Positions 35,820-48,321 are shown, counted from the stretch's first letter. The stretch is DNA of 64,000 nucleotides from Alteromonas sp. C1M14 (GCF_018860965.1 NZ_JAHKQF010000016.1:84446-148445), one strand, 5' to 3'. Made by a program: numbers and translations. The notes: a model not told the origin generated them from the sequence alone.

Positions 35820-36151
35820 ATGTAAATATCCAGGTGTTTAATTCCTTTGCTATCTTTTTTACTGTCAGCATCGGTATTGTCGCCTGCAGAGCGACTCGCC
35901 GAATCAGCAACGGATGAGGACGGTGCAGGCTCGTTATCGTCTTGCTCTGATGACTCTTGTTTAGCGTCACCCTGGTGGCGCTCTTCCTGGGCTTTTTCTG
36001 TTACACGACGTTCCTCATCGTGTTCTTGACGCTCTTCTTCACTTAGCCCTTTGGTTTCAGAACTTTTGTCTATTTTCTTAACCCGATCATCCACAGTAAC
36101 GGGAACCTTTCCTTCTCGGGGCAGGATGGGAAAAATAAGATCGTTTACCAT
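35816..36151 (-). CDS. Small charged hypothetical protein
   Basis: I do not recognise this 111-residue protein. It starts with a short hydrophobic strand (MVNDLIFPILPREGKVPV), then runs through a highly charged, Glu/Lys/Gln-rich middle that should be a coil or helix, then a Ser/Asp-rich stretch, and ends GIKHLDIYI. The design matches the protein at 7326-7631: short strand, disordered middle and a final D-x-Y-x motif. It is transcribed towards hutZ, overlapping its stop. A start at 36151 is preceded by AAGGAGTACAC, a good binding site. Confidence 0.75.
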   Translation of the reverse strand: MVNDLIFPILPREGKVPVTVDDRVKKIDKSSETKGLSEEERQEHDEERRVTEKAQEERHQGDAKQESSEQDDNEPAPSSSVADSASRSAGDNTDADSKKDSKGIKHLDIYI

Positions 36152-36334
36152 GTGTACTCCTTAAACCCGTTACAAATATTTCATAAAAAGGGTATTTTAA
36201 AGTGAATATGGACCTAGATATACCTTATGACTAAAGAATTAGTAGAATAATTCCCCTAAGGGCAAAATAAGGGTTGATTTAACTTAATCAATTAGCTACT
36301 GTTTGCGCCGTTAAAAAGATTGGAAAATAGTTTA

Positions 36335-36379
36335 ATGTTAAATTGCGCTGCTAACCATCACCACCATCATATAGCATAG
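36335..36379 (+). CDS. hisL: His operon leader peptide
   Basis: A 14-codon ORF, MLNCAANHHHHHIA then TAG, with five consecutive histidine codons (CAT CAC CAC CAT CAT). This is the sensing element of his attenuation: when charged histidyl-tRNA is scarce, the ribosome stalls at these codons and lets an antiterminator form. No strong Shine-Dalgarno is seen (GGAAAATAG lies upstream). Confidence 0.92.
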   Translation: MLNCAANHHHHHIA

Positions 36380-36442
36380 CCTTTCAGGTTCGTGCTGGAA
36401 GGTTATTGTCTCCTTCCAGTGGCGCAGATGAAAAAATTCTCG

Positions 36443-36472
36443 ACCCCCGGAAGGAAACTTCCGGGGGTTTTT
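36443..36472 (+). terminator. His operon attenuator terminator
   Basis: An 11-base perfect stem, ACCCCCGGAAG / CTTCCGGGGGT, with a GAAA loop, followed by five T residues (36468-36472). A competing earlier hairpin, CTGGAAG / CTTCCAG, lies around 36391-36416 and shares the GGAAG/CTTCC sequence, as needed for a terminator/antiterminator switch. It precedes hisG by 47 bases. Confidence 0.9.
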
Positions 36473-36518
36473 CGTATAAGCAGCTTCATTTTCAGGTTTA
36501 AAAAAGAGGAATGTTCAC

Positions 36519-37421
36519 ATGAGTGACAGCAAACGTCTGCGTATTGCAGTTCAAAAGTCAGGCCGTCTTAGCGATGACAGTATCGCGCTGTTAAAGGCAA
36601 TTGGTATTAAACTCTATATTCGTGACCGTTTACTCATTGCGCATTCTACTAATGAGCCCATCGACTTACTTCGTGTTCGCGACGATGATATTCCGGGATT
36701 AGTCATGGATGGTGTGGTTGACTTAGGGTTTATTGGCGAAAATGAGCTAGAAGAAAAAATGCTGGAACGCCAAGCGGCGGATAAAGCCTCTGAATTTGAA
36801 GTATTACGTCGTCTCGATTACGGCGGCTGCCGCCTATCTATTGCGGTTCCCCAAGAAATGAATTATCAGGGTATTCGCTCTCTTGAAGGCAAAAAAGTGG
36901 CCACCACCTACCCTTACCTATTGGAACGCTATTTCAACGAAAATGGTGTTAATGCCCAGGCGGTGATGCTTACCGGTTCGGTGGAAGTGGCACCCCGTGC
37001 TGGCGTCGCCGATGCCATCTGTGACCTGGTTTCTACCGGAGCAACGTTAGAAGCCAATGGCTTAGTAGAAGAAGAAGTGATTTTTCGCTCAAAAGCCGTA
37101 CTCATCCAACGTGCTGACGGCGCATTGAATGACGACAAACAAGCGTTAATTAACCGTTTGGTCCCCCGAATTGACGGCGTTATTCAAGCCAAAGAAAGCA
37201 AGTACATCATGCTGCACGCACCAAAAGCCTATCTAGAGCAAGTGAAAAGCCTATTACCCGGCGCAGAAAACCCAACGGTTTTGCCTCTAGCCGGTACCGA
37301 TGACGCTGTTGCGGTTCACGTTGTTAGCCCAGAAGATTTATTCTGGGAAACCATGGAAAAACTCAAAGCCCTGGGATGTCGTTCTATCCTGGTTATGCCA
37401 ATTGAAAAAATGATGGGTTAA
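36519..37421 (+). CDS. hisG: ATP phosphoribosyltransferase HisG, long form
   Basis: A 300-residue enzyme catalysing the first histidine step, ATP plus PRPP to phosphoribosyl-ATP. The length places it in the long (HisG-L) form with a C-terminal ACT-like regulatory domain that binds histidine for feedback control. Diagnostic stretches are [14 protein letters not shown], the PRPP loop region [14 protein letters not shown], and the C-terminal domain [16 protein letters not shown]. It is first of eight his genes. GAGGAATGTTCAC precedes the ATG. Confidence 0.96.
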   Translation: MSDSKRLRIAVQKSGRLSDDSIALLKAIGIKLYIRDRLLIAHSTNEPIDLLRVRDDDIPGLVMDGVVDLGFIGENELEEKMLERQAADKASEFEVLRRLDYGGCRLSIAVPQEMNYQGIRSLEGKKVATTYPYLLERYFNENGVNAQAVMLTGSVEVAPRAGVADAICDLVSTGATLEANGLVEEEVIFRSKAVLIQRADGALNDDKQALINRLVPRIDGVIQAKESKYIMLHAPKAYLEQVKSLLPGAENPTVLPLAGTDDAVAVHVVSPEDLFWETMEKLKALGCRSILVMPIEKMMG

Positions 37422-37427
37422 GCAGTC

Positions 37428-38732
37428 ATGATAACTTGGTCTTCACTTTCTGAACGGGAAAAAGCAGAAGCCTTGGCGCGCCCGGTAATGAAAAACTCAG
37501 ACTCACTGCGTACTACCGTGGCCAACATGCTTGATGCCATACGTAATACGGGTGATGAAGCGGTACTTGAATATACGCGCCAGTTTGACTGCGCACGGTT
37601 ACAAACATTGGCGCTTACCGTTGAAAAACGCGATGAATTAGCCGCTCGCGTAAGCGAAGACGTCAAGGCCGCTATCAACACCGCCTTTGCAAACGTAAAG
37701 CAATTTCACGAAGCGCAAAAGCCAGAAGATATCACCCTTACCACGACGCCAGGGGTGGTGTGTGAACAACGATTTACAGCCCTTGATGCCGTTGGCCTTT
37801 ATATTCCTGGCGGCAGCGCGCCGTTACCCTCTACAGTGTTAATGCTGGGGGTACCGGCATTAGTAGCAGGCTGCGAGCGCAAAGTATTGTGCACACCGCC
37901 TAATCAAGCCGGTGAAATTGCCCCTGAAATTGCTTACGCTGCGGCCCGTTGTCATATTGATGAAATTTATCTGTGCGGCGGGGCGCAAGCCATCGGTGCC
38001 ATGGCTTTTGGCACCAACGCTATCACCAAAGTGGACAAAATTTTTGGCCCGGGCAACAGCTTTGTTACCGAAGCCAAGCAGCAGGTGAGTCAACGGCCGG
38101 ATGGCGCAGCCATCGATATGCCTGCCGGTCCTTCTGAAGTACTGGTACTGGCAGATAAAAACGCCGATGCCAGCTTTGTGGCGTCGGATTTGTTATCCCA
38201 AGCCGAGCATGGTCCTGATTCACAAGCTATTTTAGTGACCGATAGTGCTCAGTTGATTACCGCCACCAAGGCAGAAGTCGCCCGACAGCTTGCCACGCTT
38301 TCCCGTACTTCTATTGCCTCTCAAGCCATGGAAAATGCGCGCTATATTCTTACCGAGGATATGCCAAGTGCCATTGCCGTAAGCAACGCTTACGCGCCAG
38401 AGCACTTAATTGTACAAACAGATAATGCCCGGGATTTACTGCCTACCATTAAATACGCCGGCTCCATATTTGTCGGTAAATGGTCACCTGAATCAGCCGG
38501 GGATTATGCCTCAGGTACCAACCACGTGTTGCCTACCTACGGCTACGCCCGTAACTACTCAAGTTTAGGGCTACTCGATTTCATGCGCCGTTATACGGTG
38601 CAACAACTCAGTGAAGATGGCATGCGTAATCTTGGCCCTGCCATTATGACGTTGGCAAAAGCGGAAGGCCTCGATGCCCATGAACAAGCCGTTGCCCTAC
38701 GGATGGCAGCACTCACAGGAGATGCGTCGTGA
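37428..38732 (+). CDS. hisD: Histidinol dehydrogenase
   Basis: A 434-residue NAD-dependent, zinc-containing enzyme that oxidises L-histidinol to L-histidine in two steps. Visible landmarks are GLYIPGGSAPLPSTVLMLGVPA, the zinc-site stretch EHGPDSQ near residue 265 and SAGDYASGTNHVLPT near 365. It starts six bases after hisG and overlaps the hisC start by four bases. Confidence 0.96.
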   Translation: MITWSSLSEREKAEALARPVMKNSDSLRTTVANMLDAIRNTGDEAVLEYTRQFDCARLQTLALTVEKRDELAARVSEDVKAAINTAFANVKQFHEAQKPEDITLTTTPGVVCEQRFTALDAVGLYIPGGSAPLPSTVLMLGVPALVAGCERKVLCTPPNQAGEIAPEIAYAAARCHIDEIYLCGGAQAIGAMAFGTNAITKVDKIFGPGNSFVTEAKQQVSQRPDGAAIDMPAGPSEVLVLADKNADASFVASDLLSQAEHGPDSQAILVTDSAQLITATKAEVARQLATLSRTSIASQAMENARYILTEDMPSAIAVSNAYAPEHLIVQTDNARDLLPTIKYAGSIFVGKWSPESAGDYASGTNHVLPTYGYARNYSSLGLLDFMRRYTVQQLSEDGMRNLGPAIMTLAKAEGLDAHEQAVALRMAALTGDAS

Positions 38733-39811
38733 GTAAATTGGTTGATAATTTAATCAATAATAATTTAATCCCACTTAAACCGTATGAGTCGGCACGGCGC
38801 TTGTATTCTGGCGGTCAAGACTGGCTAAACGCCAATGAATCGCCGTTTTCTAATCACTACGAGGTAGACAGCAGTAACTTTAATCGTTATCCGTCTTGCC
38901 AGCCCGATGATGTGGTTGAAAATTATGCACGCTATGCAGGGGTAAATCCTAAGCAGCTCATGGTGACCCGTGGTGCCGATGAAGGCATTGAGTTACTTAT
39001 CCGTACGTTTTGTACCCCTGGCCAAGACAACATCCTGATCTGCCCTCCTACCTATGGCATGTATGCCATCAGCGCAGAAACCTGCGATGTAGGGGTAAAA
39101 AAAGTGCTTCTTAACGACGACTTTTCGTTAGACATTGAGGGCATTTGTAATACCGACAACGTTAACGTGGTGTTTATTTGTGCACCGAACAATCCCACCG
39201 GCACACCGGTAGCTAAAAGCCAATTGCAAACCGTGTTAAATCACTTTGCTAACAGCGCATTGGTGGTGGTCGATGAAGCCTATATTGAATTTGACGCCCA
39301 AAGTACGTGGGTAGATGCACTAGCAGATTACCCGAACCTAGTGATCTTGCGTACCTTATCCAAAGCCTTTGCATTAGCGGGCTTACGTTGTGGTTTTACC
39401 TTGGCCAACGAACCGGTAATTAATGCTCTGATGAAAGTCATTGCCCCCTACCCTATTCCCGAGCCGGTAGCGCAGATTGCAGCAACAGCGTTATCCGCAC
39501 AAAATATCCAACGCTTGGATGAGCAAGTCAATATCATTAATAACGAGAAGCAACGGCTTACTGATGCCTTAGCAAAAATTGATGAATTTACCTTAGTGGG
39601 CGATACCAAAGCCAACTTTGTGCTTTTTCGCTATGGGCAAAGTGCTGAATTGATGGCTTACTTGGTTAGTAAAGGCATGTTAATTCGCGATCAGTCCAAA
39701 CAGGTTAATTTACAACATTGCCTGCGCGTTACCGTAGGCAGTCCCGAGCAAAATGATCGTTTGCTGGGCCTTATTGACGAATTCAGATCACAAACAGGAG
39801 CCTCCAAATGA
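38729..39811 (+). CDS. hisC: Histidinol-phosphate aminotransferase
   Basis: A 360-residue PLP aminotransferase converting imidazole-acetol phosphate to histidinol phosphate. The PLP lysine is in [16 protein letters not shown] near 211-226, the pocket residues are in [12 protein letters not shown] and the arginine region is [12 protein letters not shown]. The start is a GTG overlapping the hisD stop, and it overlaps hisB by four bases. Confidence 0.95.
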   Translation: MSKLVDNLINNNLIPLKPYESARRLYSGGQDWLNANESPFSNHYEVDSSNFNRYPSCQPDDVVENYARYAGVNPKQLMVTRGADEGIELLIRTFCTPGQDNILICPPTYGMYAISAETCDVGVKKVLLNDDFSLDIEGICNTDNVNVVFICAPNNPTGTPVAKSQLQTVLNHFANSALVVVDEAYIEFDAQSTWVDALADYPNLVILRTLSKAFALAGLRCGFTLANEPVINALMKVIAPYPIPEPVAQIAATALSAQNIQRLDEQVNIINNEKQRLTDALAKIDEFTLVGDTKANFVLFRYGQSAELMAYLVSKGMLIRDQSKQVNLQHCLRVTVGSPEQNDRLLGLIDEFRSQTGASK

Positions 39812-40877
39812 GTCAGCAAGCAATTCTCTTTATTGACCGGGATGGCACCCTGGTAGAAGAACCACCCGTAGATAAACAGCTAGACAGTTTAGAAAAACTG
39901 GTGTTTGAACCCAATGTCATTCCTGTTCTGCTTAAACTCAAAGCGGCCGGCTTTTCGCTGGTCATGGTGTCGAATCAGGATGGTTTAGGTACCGATAGCT
40001 TTCCCCAAGCCGATTTCGACCTGCCCCATCATGCCATGATGGCAGTGTTTGAAAGTCAGGGCGTTACCTTTGATGATGTGCTCATTTGCCCCCACTTTGA
40101 GTCTGACAACTGCACGTGTCGCAAACCCAAATTAGGCTTGGTAAAAGATTACCTTCAACAAGGCCGCATTGATTTCACCCGTTCCTACGTTATTGGTGAT
40201 CGAATCACCGACATGCAGTTAGCCGAGAACATGGGAATAAAAGGTATTCAATACAGCCGAGAAGAAACAAACTGGCAAGCCATCGAGAAGCAATTATTAG
40301 CATCATCTCGTATTGCTGAAGTGGTGCGAACCACCTCGGAAACCAATATCAAAGTGCGCATTGATCTTGATTCCCCAGCAAAATCGTCCATTCACACGGG
40401 GATGGGATTTTTTGACCATATGCTTGATCAGATTGCCACCCACGGCGGCTTTGAAATGCAAGTCAGTGTAGATGGTGACTTGCACATCGATGATCACCAC
40501 AGTATTGAAGATACCGCGTTGGCGCTAGGTGATGCCCTTAAAAAGGCGCTAGGCAATAAGCGAGGCATAGGCCGTTTCGGCTTTGCTTTACCAATGGATG
40601 AATGTCGCGCCGAATGCATTATGGACATCTCGAATCGCCCATACTTAAAAATGGATGCTGAATTTAGTCGCGACAAAGTAGGTGAAATGGCCACGGAGAT
40701 GGTGCCCCACTTTTTCTACTCCTTAGCACAAAGCATGGGGCTATCCCTACACTTGTCGACCACCGAAGGTAATGCACACCACCAGGTAGAAAGCCTGTTT
40801 AAAGTCTTTGGTCGTGCTCTTCGCCAAGCTATTACTCGCCAAGGTGATGCCTTGCCCAGTAGTAAAGGAGCTTTGTA

Positions 40878-40878
<1 letters not shown>
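39808..40878 (+). CDS. hisB: Bifunctional HisB phosphatase/dehydratase
   Basis: A 356-residue fusion of histidinol-phosphatase and imidazoleglycerol-phosphate dehydratase, an enterobacterial-type arrangement. The HAD-type phosphatase is residues 1-165 with the catalytic DRDGT at 10-14 and the zinc cysteines in [15 protein letters not shown]. The dehydratase is residues 168-356 with [20 protein letters not shown] and [16 protein letters not shown], the metal-binding repeats. It abuts hisH. Confidence 0.96.
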
Positions 40879-42984
<2,106 letters not shown>

Positions 42985-42994
42985 GGATAAAAGT

Positions 42995-43615
42995 ATGATT
43001 ATTAATTTAGACAATATGGCATCACTGGCGTGGGAGAAGATGGAACATCTTATTCCTGCCATCGTTCAGGACGCGGTATCAGGCAAAGTGCTGATGCAAG
43101 GCTATATGAATGCTGAGGCCCTGAAAACCACATTGGAATCGGGTAAAGTGACGTTTTTTAGTCGCTCTAAACAACGACTGTGGCAAAAAGGGGAAACCTC
43201 GGGCAATGTATTATCGTTAGTAGAAGCCGGTAGCGATTGTGACAATGATGCTATTTTGATCCAGGCCACACCTAAAGGACCTACTTGTCATACCGGCACT
43301 GAAAGTTGCTGGTTTGATAACCAACCGGCGGCCTACACATTTTTAGCCGATCTAGAACGGGTATTAGCCGCGCGCAAATTTGCCGATCCCGACTCTAGCT
43401 ACACCGCCTCTCTTTATAGTAAAGGGATCAAACGCATTGCGCAAAAAGTGGGTGAAGAAGGTGTGGAAACCGCGCTGGCCGCTACGGTACAAGATAAAGA
43501 AGAACTTAAAAATGAAGCGGCAGATTTACTCTACCACCTCACCGTATTACTTCAGGCTAGCGACTTATCGATGAAAGACGTTATCGGCGTGCTTCAATCT
43601 CGTCATCAGAAGTAG
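42995..43615 (+). CDS. hisI: Bifunctional HisIE
   Basis: Start chosen at ATG 42995 ([13 protein letters not shown]); a possible earlier start at 42914 lies within hisF. The 206-residue protein joins the phosphoribosyl-AMP cyclohydrolase (1-115, with [32 protein letters not shown] and [12 protein letters not shown] zinc cysteines) to the phosphoribosyl-ATP pyrophosphatase (115-206, with [13 protein letters not shown] and [15 protein letters not shown]). The 3' end overlaps the minus-strand gene ending at 43581 by 35 bases. Confidence 0.95.
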   Translation: MIINLDNMASLAWEKMEHLIPAIVQDAVSGKVLMQGYMNAEALKTTLESGKVTFFSRSKQRLWQKGETSGNVLSLVEAGSDCDNDAILIQATPKGPTCHTGTESCWFDNQPAAYTFLADLERVLAARKFADPDSSYTASLYSKGIKRIAQKVGEEGVETALAATVQDKEELKNEAADLLYHLTVLLQASDLSMKDVIGVLQSRHQK

Positions 43616-44321
43616 ACTGAAACCCCAGTTGTTGAGCCGCATCTTTAAGTTGAGCCACAACAACTGGGTCCATTTTTTTGTTCACTGCTAAATAACCGTC
43701 TACGGCAAGTTCCGGGATCATCAAATAGGTTTCAAGTGCAGCGGGGTTAACATCCATTTCCTTTGCTGTTGGGCCAATAAGCGCTGGATCTTCAATAATA
43801 AAATCCACCACGCCCCGTAATAGATAACTCCAAGAACAATGGATATCAGCACACACTAGCAGCTCTTCACCTTCTCGCAGCCCTTTATCAATAAGCCAGC
43901 GATAGCTGATGTCGTCACGCTGAACCGCAAAGGTGTGCTGTTGATAAATCTCATCGGCGAAAAACGCTTTCGTCTCTTTTTTATCCGCAAGACCGACAAC
44001 GGCCAGATTAAATTGGCTAACTTTTGCAATCCAGTAAAAGGCTTTATCCCGCTCTGATGTTTTGGCCATGGAGTAAATTAGCGTATTTGGATGGCGAATG
44101 GCTTTATCGTAAGCTCGTGCCCACGGATAAAGCATAAACTCGCCGTTAATATTAGCCTCTTCGAGTATTTCTTTAACCTGATCCGTCGCTACGCCACTGA
44201 CGTTACCGTCCTTGTCTAGGTAATGATAGGGAGGGGACGCTTCGGTAACAACCGTAATAGTTTGCCCATTGGCGACTACCGATAACAAACAACACAGAAC
44301 CAATGTGATGACAACTTGCAT
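43581..44321 (-). CDS. Periplasmic amino acid-binding-like protein
   Basis: A 246-residue SBP_bac_3-type binding protein with a signal peptide ([15 protein letters not shown]). The opening [35 protein letters not shown] is typical of polar amino acid binding proteins. The mid-domain is [23 protein letters not shown]. No permease or ATPase gene is adjacent, so it may work with a distant transporter or act as a signal sensor. It converges on hisI and shares 35 bases with it. Confidence 0.82.
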   Translation of the reverse strand: MQVVITLVLCCLLSVVANGQTITVVTEASPPYHYLDKDGNVSGVATDQVKEILEEANINGEFMLYPWARAYDKAIRHPNTLIYSMAKTSERDKAFYWIAKVSQFNLAVVGLADKKETKAFFADEIYQQHTFAVQRDDISYRWLIDKGLREGEELLVCADIHCSWSYLLRGVVDFIIEDPALIGPTAKEMDVNPAALETYLMIPELAVDGYLAVNKKMDPVVVAQLKDAAQQLGFQSTSDDEIEARR

Positions 44322-44441
44322 ATGACGACTACTCGTTATGTTTACAATTTGTACACTACCATTGTTTCAACCTAATCAAAATACACTATGCAGTAAAAAT
44401 GGACGTCTAGTTAAAAGTTTTTTTGTTTTTCATCTAATAAA

Positions 44442-44470
44442 TTGAATTTTCTTTAAAATCAGTCTGATAT
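44442..44470 (+). promoter_or_regulatory. Possible promoter of small heat-shock gene
   Basis: A TTGAAT (44442-44447) and TGATAT (44465-44470) pair with a 17-base spacer lies about 180 bases before the first hsp20. It could also be read as a weak sigma-32 type site. The surrounding 44322-44648 stretch also holds the SBP gene's upstream region and the thermometer leader and has no other gene. Confidence 0.35.
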
Positions 44471-44554
44471 CTCGTTTGTCTTTAGCCATAACATGCCGGC
44501 GCTAAATTTTTTTTCATTTTTATTGTTGAAAAAATCAAGACCAAACCTATATCT

Positions 44555-44652
44555 AAGTTGTCGGTGCTTGATAGCAAGGCCGATAAAACCGCCGCCGCAA
44601 TGTCGGGGCACACCAATTAACATATTGCTTATTCATGAGGATATGACTATGC
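44555..44652 (+). ncRNA. ROSE-like RNA thermometer, first sHSP
   Basis: The leader ends in CATATTGCTTATTCATGAGG, in which TTGCT (the ROSE U-U/C-G-C-U element) sits a few bases before the Shine-Dalgarno. In ROSE elements this pentamer pairs with the ribosome site and melts on heating. GC-rich arms (AAGGCCGATAAAACC, GTCGGGGC) precede it. The same 11-base CATATTGCTTA recurs before the second gene. Confidence 0.6.
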
Positions 44653-45092
44653 GTACTATCGATCTATCTCCACTTTACCGTTCTTTCATCGGCTCTGACC
44701 GTCTTGCGTCTTTAGTTGATGCTGCATCTCGTACAGACAATCAGAATGCGTATCCCCCTTACAATATCGAACTGCTGGGCGATGACAAATACCGTATTTC
44801 AATGGCAGTGGCAGGCTTTGCTTCTGAAGATGTGGACATCGTAGCAGAAAACAATGTGCTTAGCGTCAACGGTAAAAGAACCGACGACGATAAAAAGGCC
44901 AATACTCAATTTCTACACAAAGGTATTTCAGAACGTAGTTTCCAACGTAAATTCCAGTTAGGCGATCACGTTAAGGTAATCGGTGCCAACATGGAAAATG
45001 GATTACTGCATATCGAATTAGCAAGGGTTGTTCCTGAAGCGAAAAAACCTCGTCGTATCGATATCGGCGGCAGCACAGGCAACCAAGGGTAA
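44649..45092 (+). CDS. ibpA: Small heat-shock protein (Hsp20/IbpA type), first copy
   Basis: The start is ATG 44649 (MRTIDLSPLYRSFIGSDRL), placed eight bases after GAGG; the ATG six bases earlier is too close to it, and a longer reading from 44493 has no support. The 147-residue protein has an IbpA-like opening, an alpha-crystallin domain (about 35-125, ending in DHVKVIGANMENGLLHIELARVVPEAKKPR) and an I-D-I C-terminal motif for oligomer assembly. It holds unfolding proteins at the ribosome and in aggregates. A paralog follows 99 bases later. Confidence 0.92.
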   Translation: MRTIDLSPLYRSFIGSDRLASLVDAASRTDNQNAYPPYNIELLGDDKYRISMAVAGFASEDVDIVAENNVLSVNGKRTDDDKKANTQFLHKGISERSFQRKFQLGDHVKVIGANMENGLLHIELARVVPEAKKPRRIDIGGSTGNQG

Positions 45093-45104
45093 CATTTTTT
45101 CTCG

Positions 45105-45194
45105 AGCCTGCATTGTGCGGGCTCTTAACACTGTTGATTGCCGATGTTCGGGGTCAACAACACCATATTGCTTAATTAAAAGGGTATGACTATG
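45105..45194 (+). ncRNA. ROSE-like RNA thermometer, second sHSP
   Basis: The intergenic leader repeats CATATTGCTTA (45164-45174), then AATTAAAAGGG and the start. The TTGCT sequence can pair with the AGGG site, and a CGGGG run with GCCG-type arms lies upstream. This is the same layout as before the first gene. Confidence 0.6.
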
Positions 45195-45641
45195 CGTACA
45201 ATTGATTTATCACCACTTTATCGTTCATTTATTGGTTCAGATCGCCTAGCAACGTTTATCGATAATGCCGCGCGGTTTGAAAACCAAAGCACCTTCCCTC
45301 CTTATAACATTGAACTGTTAGAAGAGAACAAATACCGTATCGCTATGGCTGTGGCTGGATTTTCCGAAAGTGAAATCCAAATAGAAGTACAAGAAGACAC
45401 CTTAACGGTAACCGGTAAAAAAGAAACGAAGGAAGAGAAAGACAACCGACGATTCCTACATAAAGGCATTTCAGAACGGAATTTTGAACGGAAGTTTCAG
45501 TTAGGCGATCACGTTAATGTGATTGGCGCAGACCTCAAAGACGGCCTGCTAAACATCGATTTAGAACGGGTTATTCCTGAATCGAAAAAGCCTAAACGAA
45601 TCGAAATAGGCAAACCGGCATTGGAAAACAAAGTCGACTAG
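45192..45641 (+). CDS. ibpA: Small heat-shock protein (Hsp20/IbpA type), second copy
   Basis: The start is ATG 45192, seven bases after AGGG; the ATGACTATG context repeats that of the first copy. The 149-residue product begins MRTIDLSPLYRSFIGSDRLATF and carries the same domain (NIELLEENKYRIAMAVAGF, KGISERNFERKFQLGDHVNVIGADLKDGLLNIDLERV). Its C-terminal motif is I-E-I. The two copies are close but not identical, so the duplication is not recent. A terminator follows six bases on. Confidence 0.92.
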   Translation: MRTIDLSPLYRSFIGSDRLATFIDNAARFENQSTFPPYNIELLEENKYRIAMAVAGFSESEIQIEVQEDTLTVTGKKETKEEKDNRRFLHKGISERNFERKFQLGDHVNVIGADLKDGLLNIDLERVIPESKKPKRIEIGKPALENKVD

Positions 45642-45646
45642 CGTTA

Positions 45647-45680
45647 AAAAAACGGCACTTAATGTGCCGTTTTTTCTTTT
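45647..45680 (+). terminator. Terminator after second sHSP
   Basis: Twelve-base stem AAAAAACGGCAC / GTGCCGTTTTTT with a TTAAT loop, ending in a T-rich run (TTTTTTCTTTT). Its A-rich side could also act for the converging minus-strand gene. Confidence 0.88.
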
Positions 45681-45713
45681 CTAAACCATCGCAATGTGTG
45701 ACGCCTCTTCTCT

Positions 45714-46841
45714 TTACCAACCTTGAGCACTACCCCATACCTCAGTAACGCTTTCGTTGTCTTCTGTCACCTGATAATGACTAAACTGTCCCGCCGTTGC
45801 GCAAGCATGATTAGGTAAAATACGAAGCAACTGGCCAAAGGCAAAAATATCATCGGGTAATGGCAAGCCAGCTTTATGCTTTATAATACCGTGCTCTTGG
45901 TTCGTTTCGCTCACATACCAACCCTCCAAGATATGTCCTCGGCTATCAGCCACCAGCCCATAACCGTGTCTATCGGATCCCTTATCTCGTGACAATGCCA
46001 TCCAACCGGCATCGATAAGCACCCAATTTTTCTCTTTTTGATGCCCAATAACACTGGTCAGTACACTCAATGCAATATCTTCTGGCTGACAAACCTGTAG
46101 ATCTGCCATGACTAAATCAAATGTTGCATAAACACCGGCTCTCAGTTCATTTACCCGTGAAGGACTGTAATCAATGCCCGCCAATACGGTGGGCGTAGAA
46201 CCCACCGACACTAAATCACAGGCAAACCCTGCTTTTAGTAATGTCTCTACCGCAGTGGTTGTAGCCATGCTCTCTTGCTCTGCCATAGCCCGTTGTTGCG
46301 CCCTGGTATAACAATCGTATGAAGCTCCTGCATGCGCCATAACCCCCGAAAAAACAAGGCCCTTGCCTGTGGATAGACAACGTGCAACCTCCACAAGCTC
46401 ATTACCCTGGCAAGACATTCCAGCACGATGATCATCCACGTCCAATTCAATTAAAACCCGAAGCGGCTGGGCTAAATCGTCAGTATGCTGTTTTAGCCAT
46501 TTGGCCGAGTCCATACTGTCAATCACCACGCATAGATGAATACCTTCACTAAGCAACGCGGTTACCGCTGACAACTTATTAGGCGTGATGCCAACAGCAT
46601 AAAGAATATCGGTATATCCAGCACTCGCAAAATAGCGTGCTTCACGCAATGTTGAAACGGTGATGGGACAAGACATGGGTGCGTAACTCGCGGCGGCTTC
46701 AATACTCTTAAGGGTTTTAACATGAGGCCTAAAACCCAAGCCTGATTTCTCGACAACAGAAGCCATGCGCGCGACATTGGCGGTGAGCTTGTTTTTATCT
46801 ATTAAACAAAGCGGTGTAACCAGAGAAGAAAATAACGCCAT
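45714..46841 (-). CDS. DSD1-family PLP enzyme (D-threonine aldolase/D-serine dehydratase-like)
   Basis: A 375-residue fold-type III PLP enzyme. The lysine for PLP is in RPHVKTLKS near residue 42, and the zinc pair His-x-Cys is in LPNHACATAGQ near 347. These features mark the DSD1/D-threonine aldolase group, which splits beta-hydroxy D-amino acids or dehydrates D-serine. Mid-domain: IELDVDDHRAGM, SGVMAHAGASYDC. The exact substrate cannot be told. It is followed on the minus strand by nothing in its direction until the terminator of the sHSP gene. Confidence 0.85.
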   Translation of the reverse strand: MALFSSLVTPLCLIDKNKLTANVARMASVVEKSGLGFRPHVKTLKSIEAAASYAPMSCPITVSTLREARYFASAGYTDILYAVGITPNKLSAVTALLSEGIHLCVVIDSMDSAKWLKQHTDDLAQPLRVLIELDVDDHRAGMSCQGNELVEVARCLSTGKGLVFSGVMAHAGASYDCYTRAQQRAMAEQESMATTTAVETLLKAGFACDLVSVGSTPTVLAGIDYSPSRVNELRAGVYATFDLVMADLQVCQPEDIALSVLTSVIGHQKEKNWVLIDAGWMALSRDKGSDRHGYGLVADSRGHILEGWYVSETNQEHGIIKHKAGLPLPDDIFAFGQLLRILPNHACATAGQFSHYQVTEDNESVTEVWGSAQGW

Positions 46842-46842
46842 A

Positions 46843-47238
46843 TTAAATAATGTAGTGAATCATATATAAATTGGTGGCGGCAAAAAACAACATGGATAAG
46901 AAGGTGAGGATCATGCCGACAAACCGTTGCCAACTGACCCCTTCATGATGCAGTAATCCGTATGCATGAAATATCCGGCCGAATAAGAGTGCACAAGCAC
47001 CTAAGTGCAACACCCACTGCTGGGGATGTAAGCTTTCTAAACACGCCAACAAGACAAGGGTAATAGGCACATATTCACTGAAGTTTCCGTGTACCCGTAT
47101 GGCTCGATTAAGCTGGGCATCGCCGCCATCGCCAACGCCCACTTGCGTGCGGCGACGATTCGTGATGACCACAAATGAAAGATATAGATAACATAACGCC
47201 AATAAACTGGCGTAAAAAGCGGTAACAGGTAACCCCAT
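46843..47238 (-). CDS. MAPEG family membrane protein
   Basis: A 131-residue protein with four hydrophobic helices. The MAPEG signature is in LNRAIRVHGNFSEYVPITLVLLACLE and GRIFHAYGLLHHE. E. coli YecN is the closest named relative, also of unknown role; eukaryotic members are glutathione-dependent. It is one base from the DSD1 gene on the same strand, so they are probably co-transcribed. Confidence 0.85.
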   Translation of the reverse strand: MGLPVTAFYASLLALCYLYLSFVVITNRRRTQVGVGDGGDAQLNRAIRVHGNFSEYVPITLVLLACLESLHPQQWVLHLGACALLFGRIFHAYGLLHHEGVSWQRFVGMILTFLSMLFFAATNLYMIHYII

Positions 47239-47327
47239 AATCGTCCGTTTGATAAACTACTTTGTCTCTATTCTGGCAAGTAAAATGCAAAGTAGCAAAA
47301 TCTTTTACTAAGCCATACAAATCTATT

Positions 47328-47354
47328 AAAAAAGGCTGCCAAATGGCAGCCTTT
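47328..47354 (-). terminator. adk terminator
   Basis: Ten-base stem AAAGGCTGCC / GGCAGCCTTT with an AAAT loop; on the minus strand it ends in a T-run (A-run at 47328-47333). It lies 16 bases after the adk stop. Confidence 0.85.
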
Positions 47355-47369
47355 CAATAATTCGATAAA

Positions 47370-48266
<897 letters not shown>

Positions 48267-48297
48267 AAAAAAACAGGCCTTTATGGCCTGTTTTTTT
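48267..48297 (-). terminator. htpG terminator
   Basis: Stem AAAAAAACAGGCC / GGCCTGTTTTTTT with a TTTAT loop; the minus-strand U-run is seven bases. It is 25 bases beyond the htpG stop. Confidence 0.9.
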
Positions 48298-48321
48298 ACA
48301 TTAAATACCTAATTGACGACC

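Noticed and set aside
44493..44648. N-terminal extension of the first heat-shock protein from an upstream start
   Set aside because: The extra 52 residues are unlike the family and have no binding site; the paralog starts at the same internal sequence, MRTIDL, and the stretch is better explained as the RNA leader.
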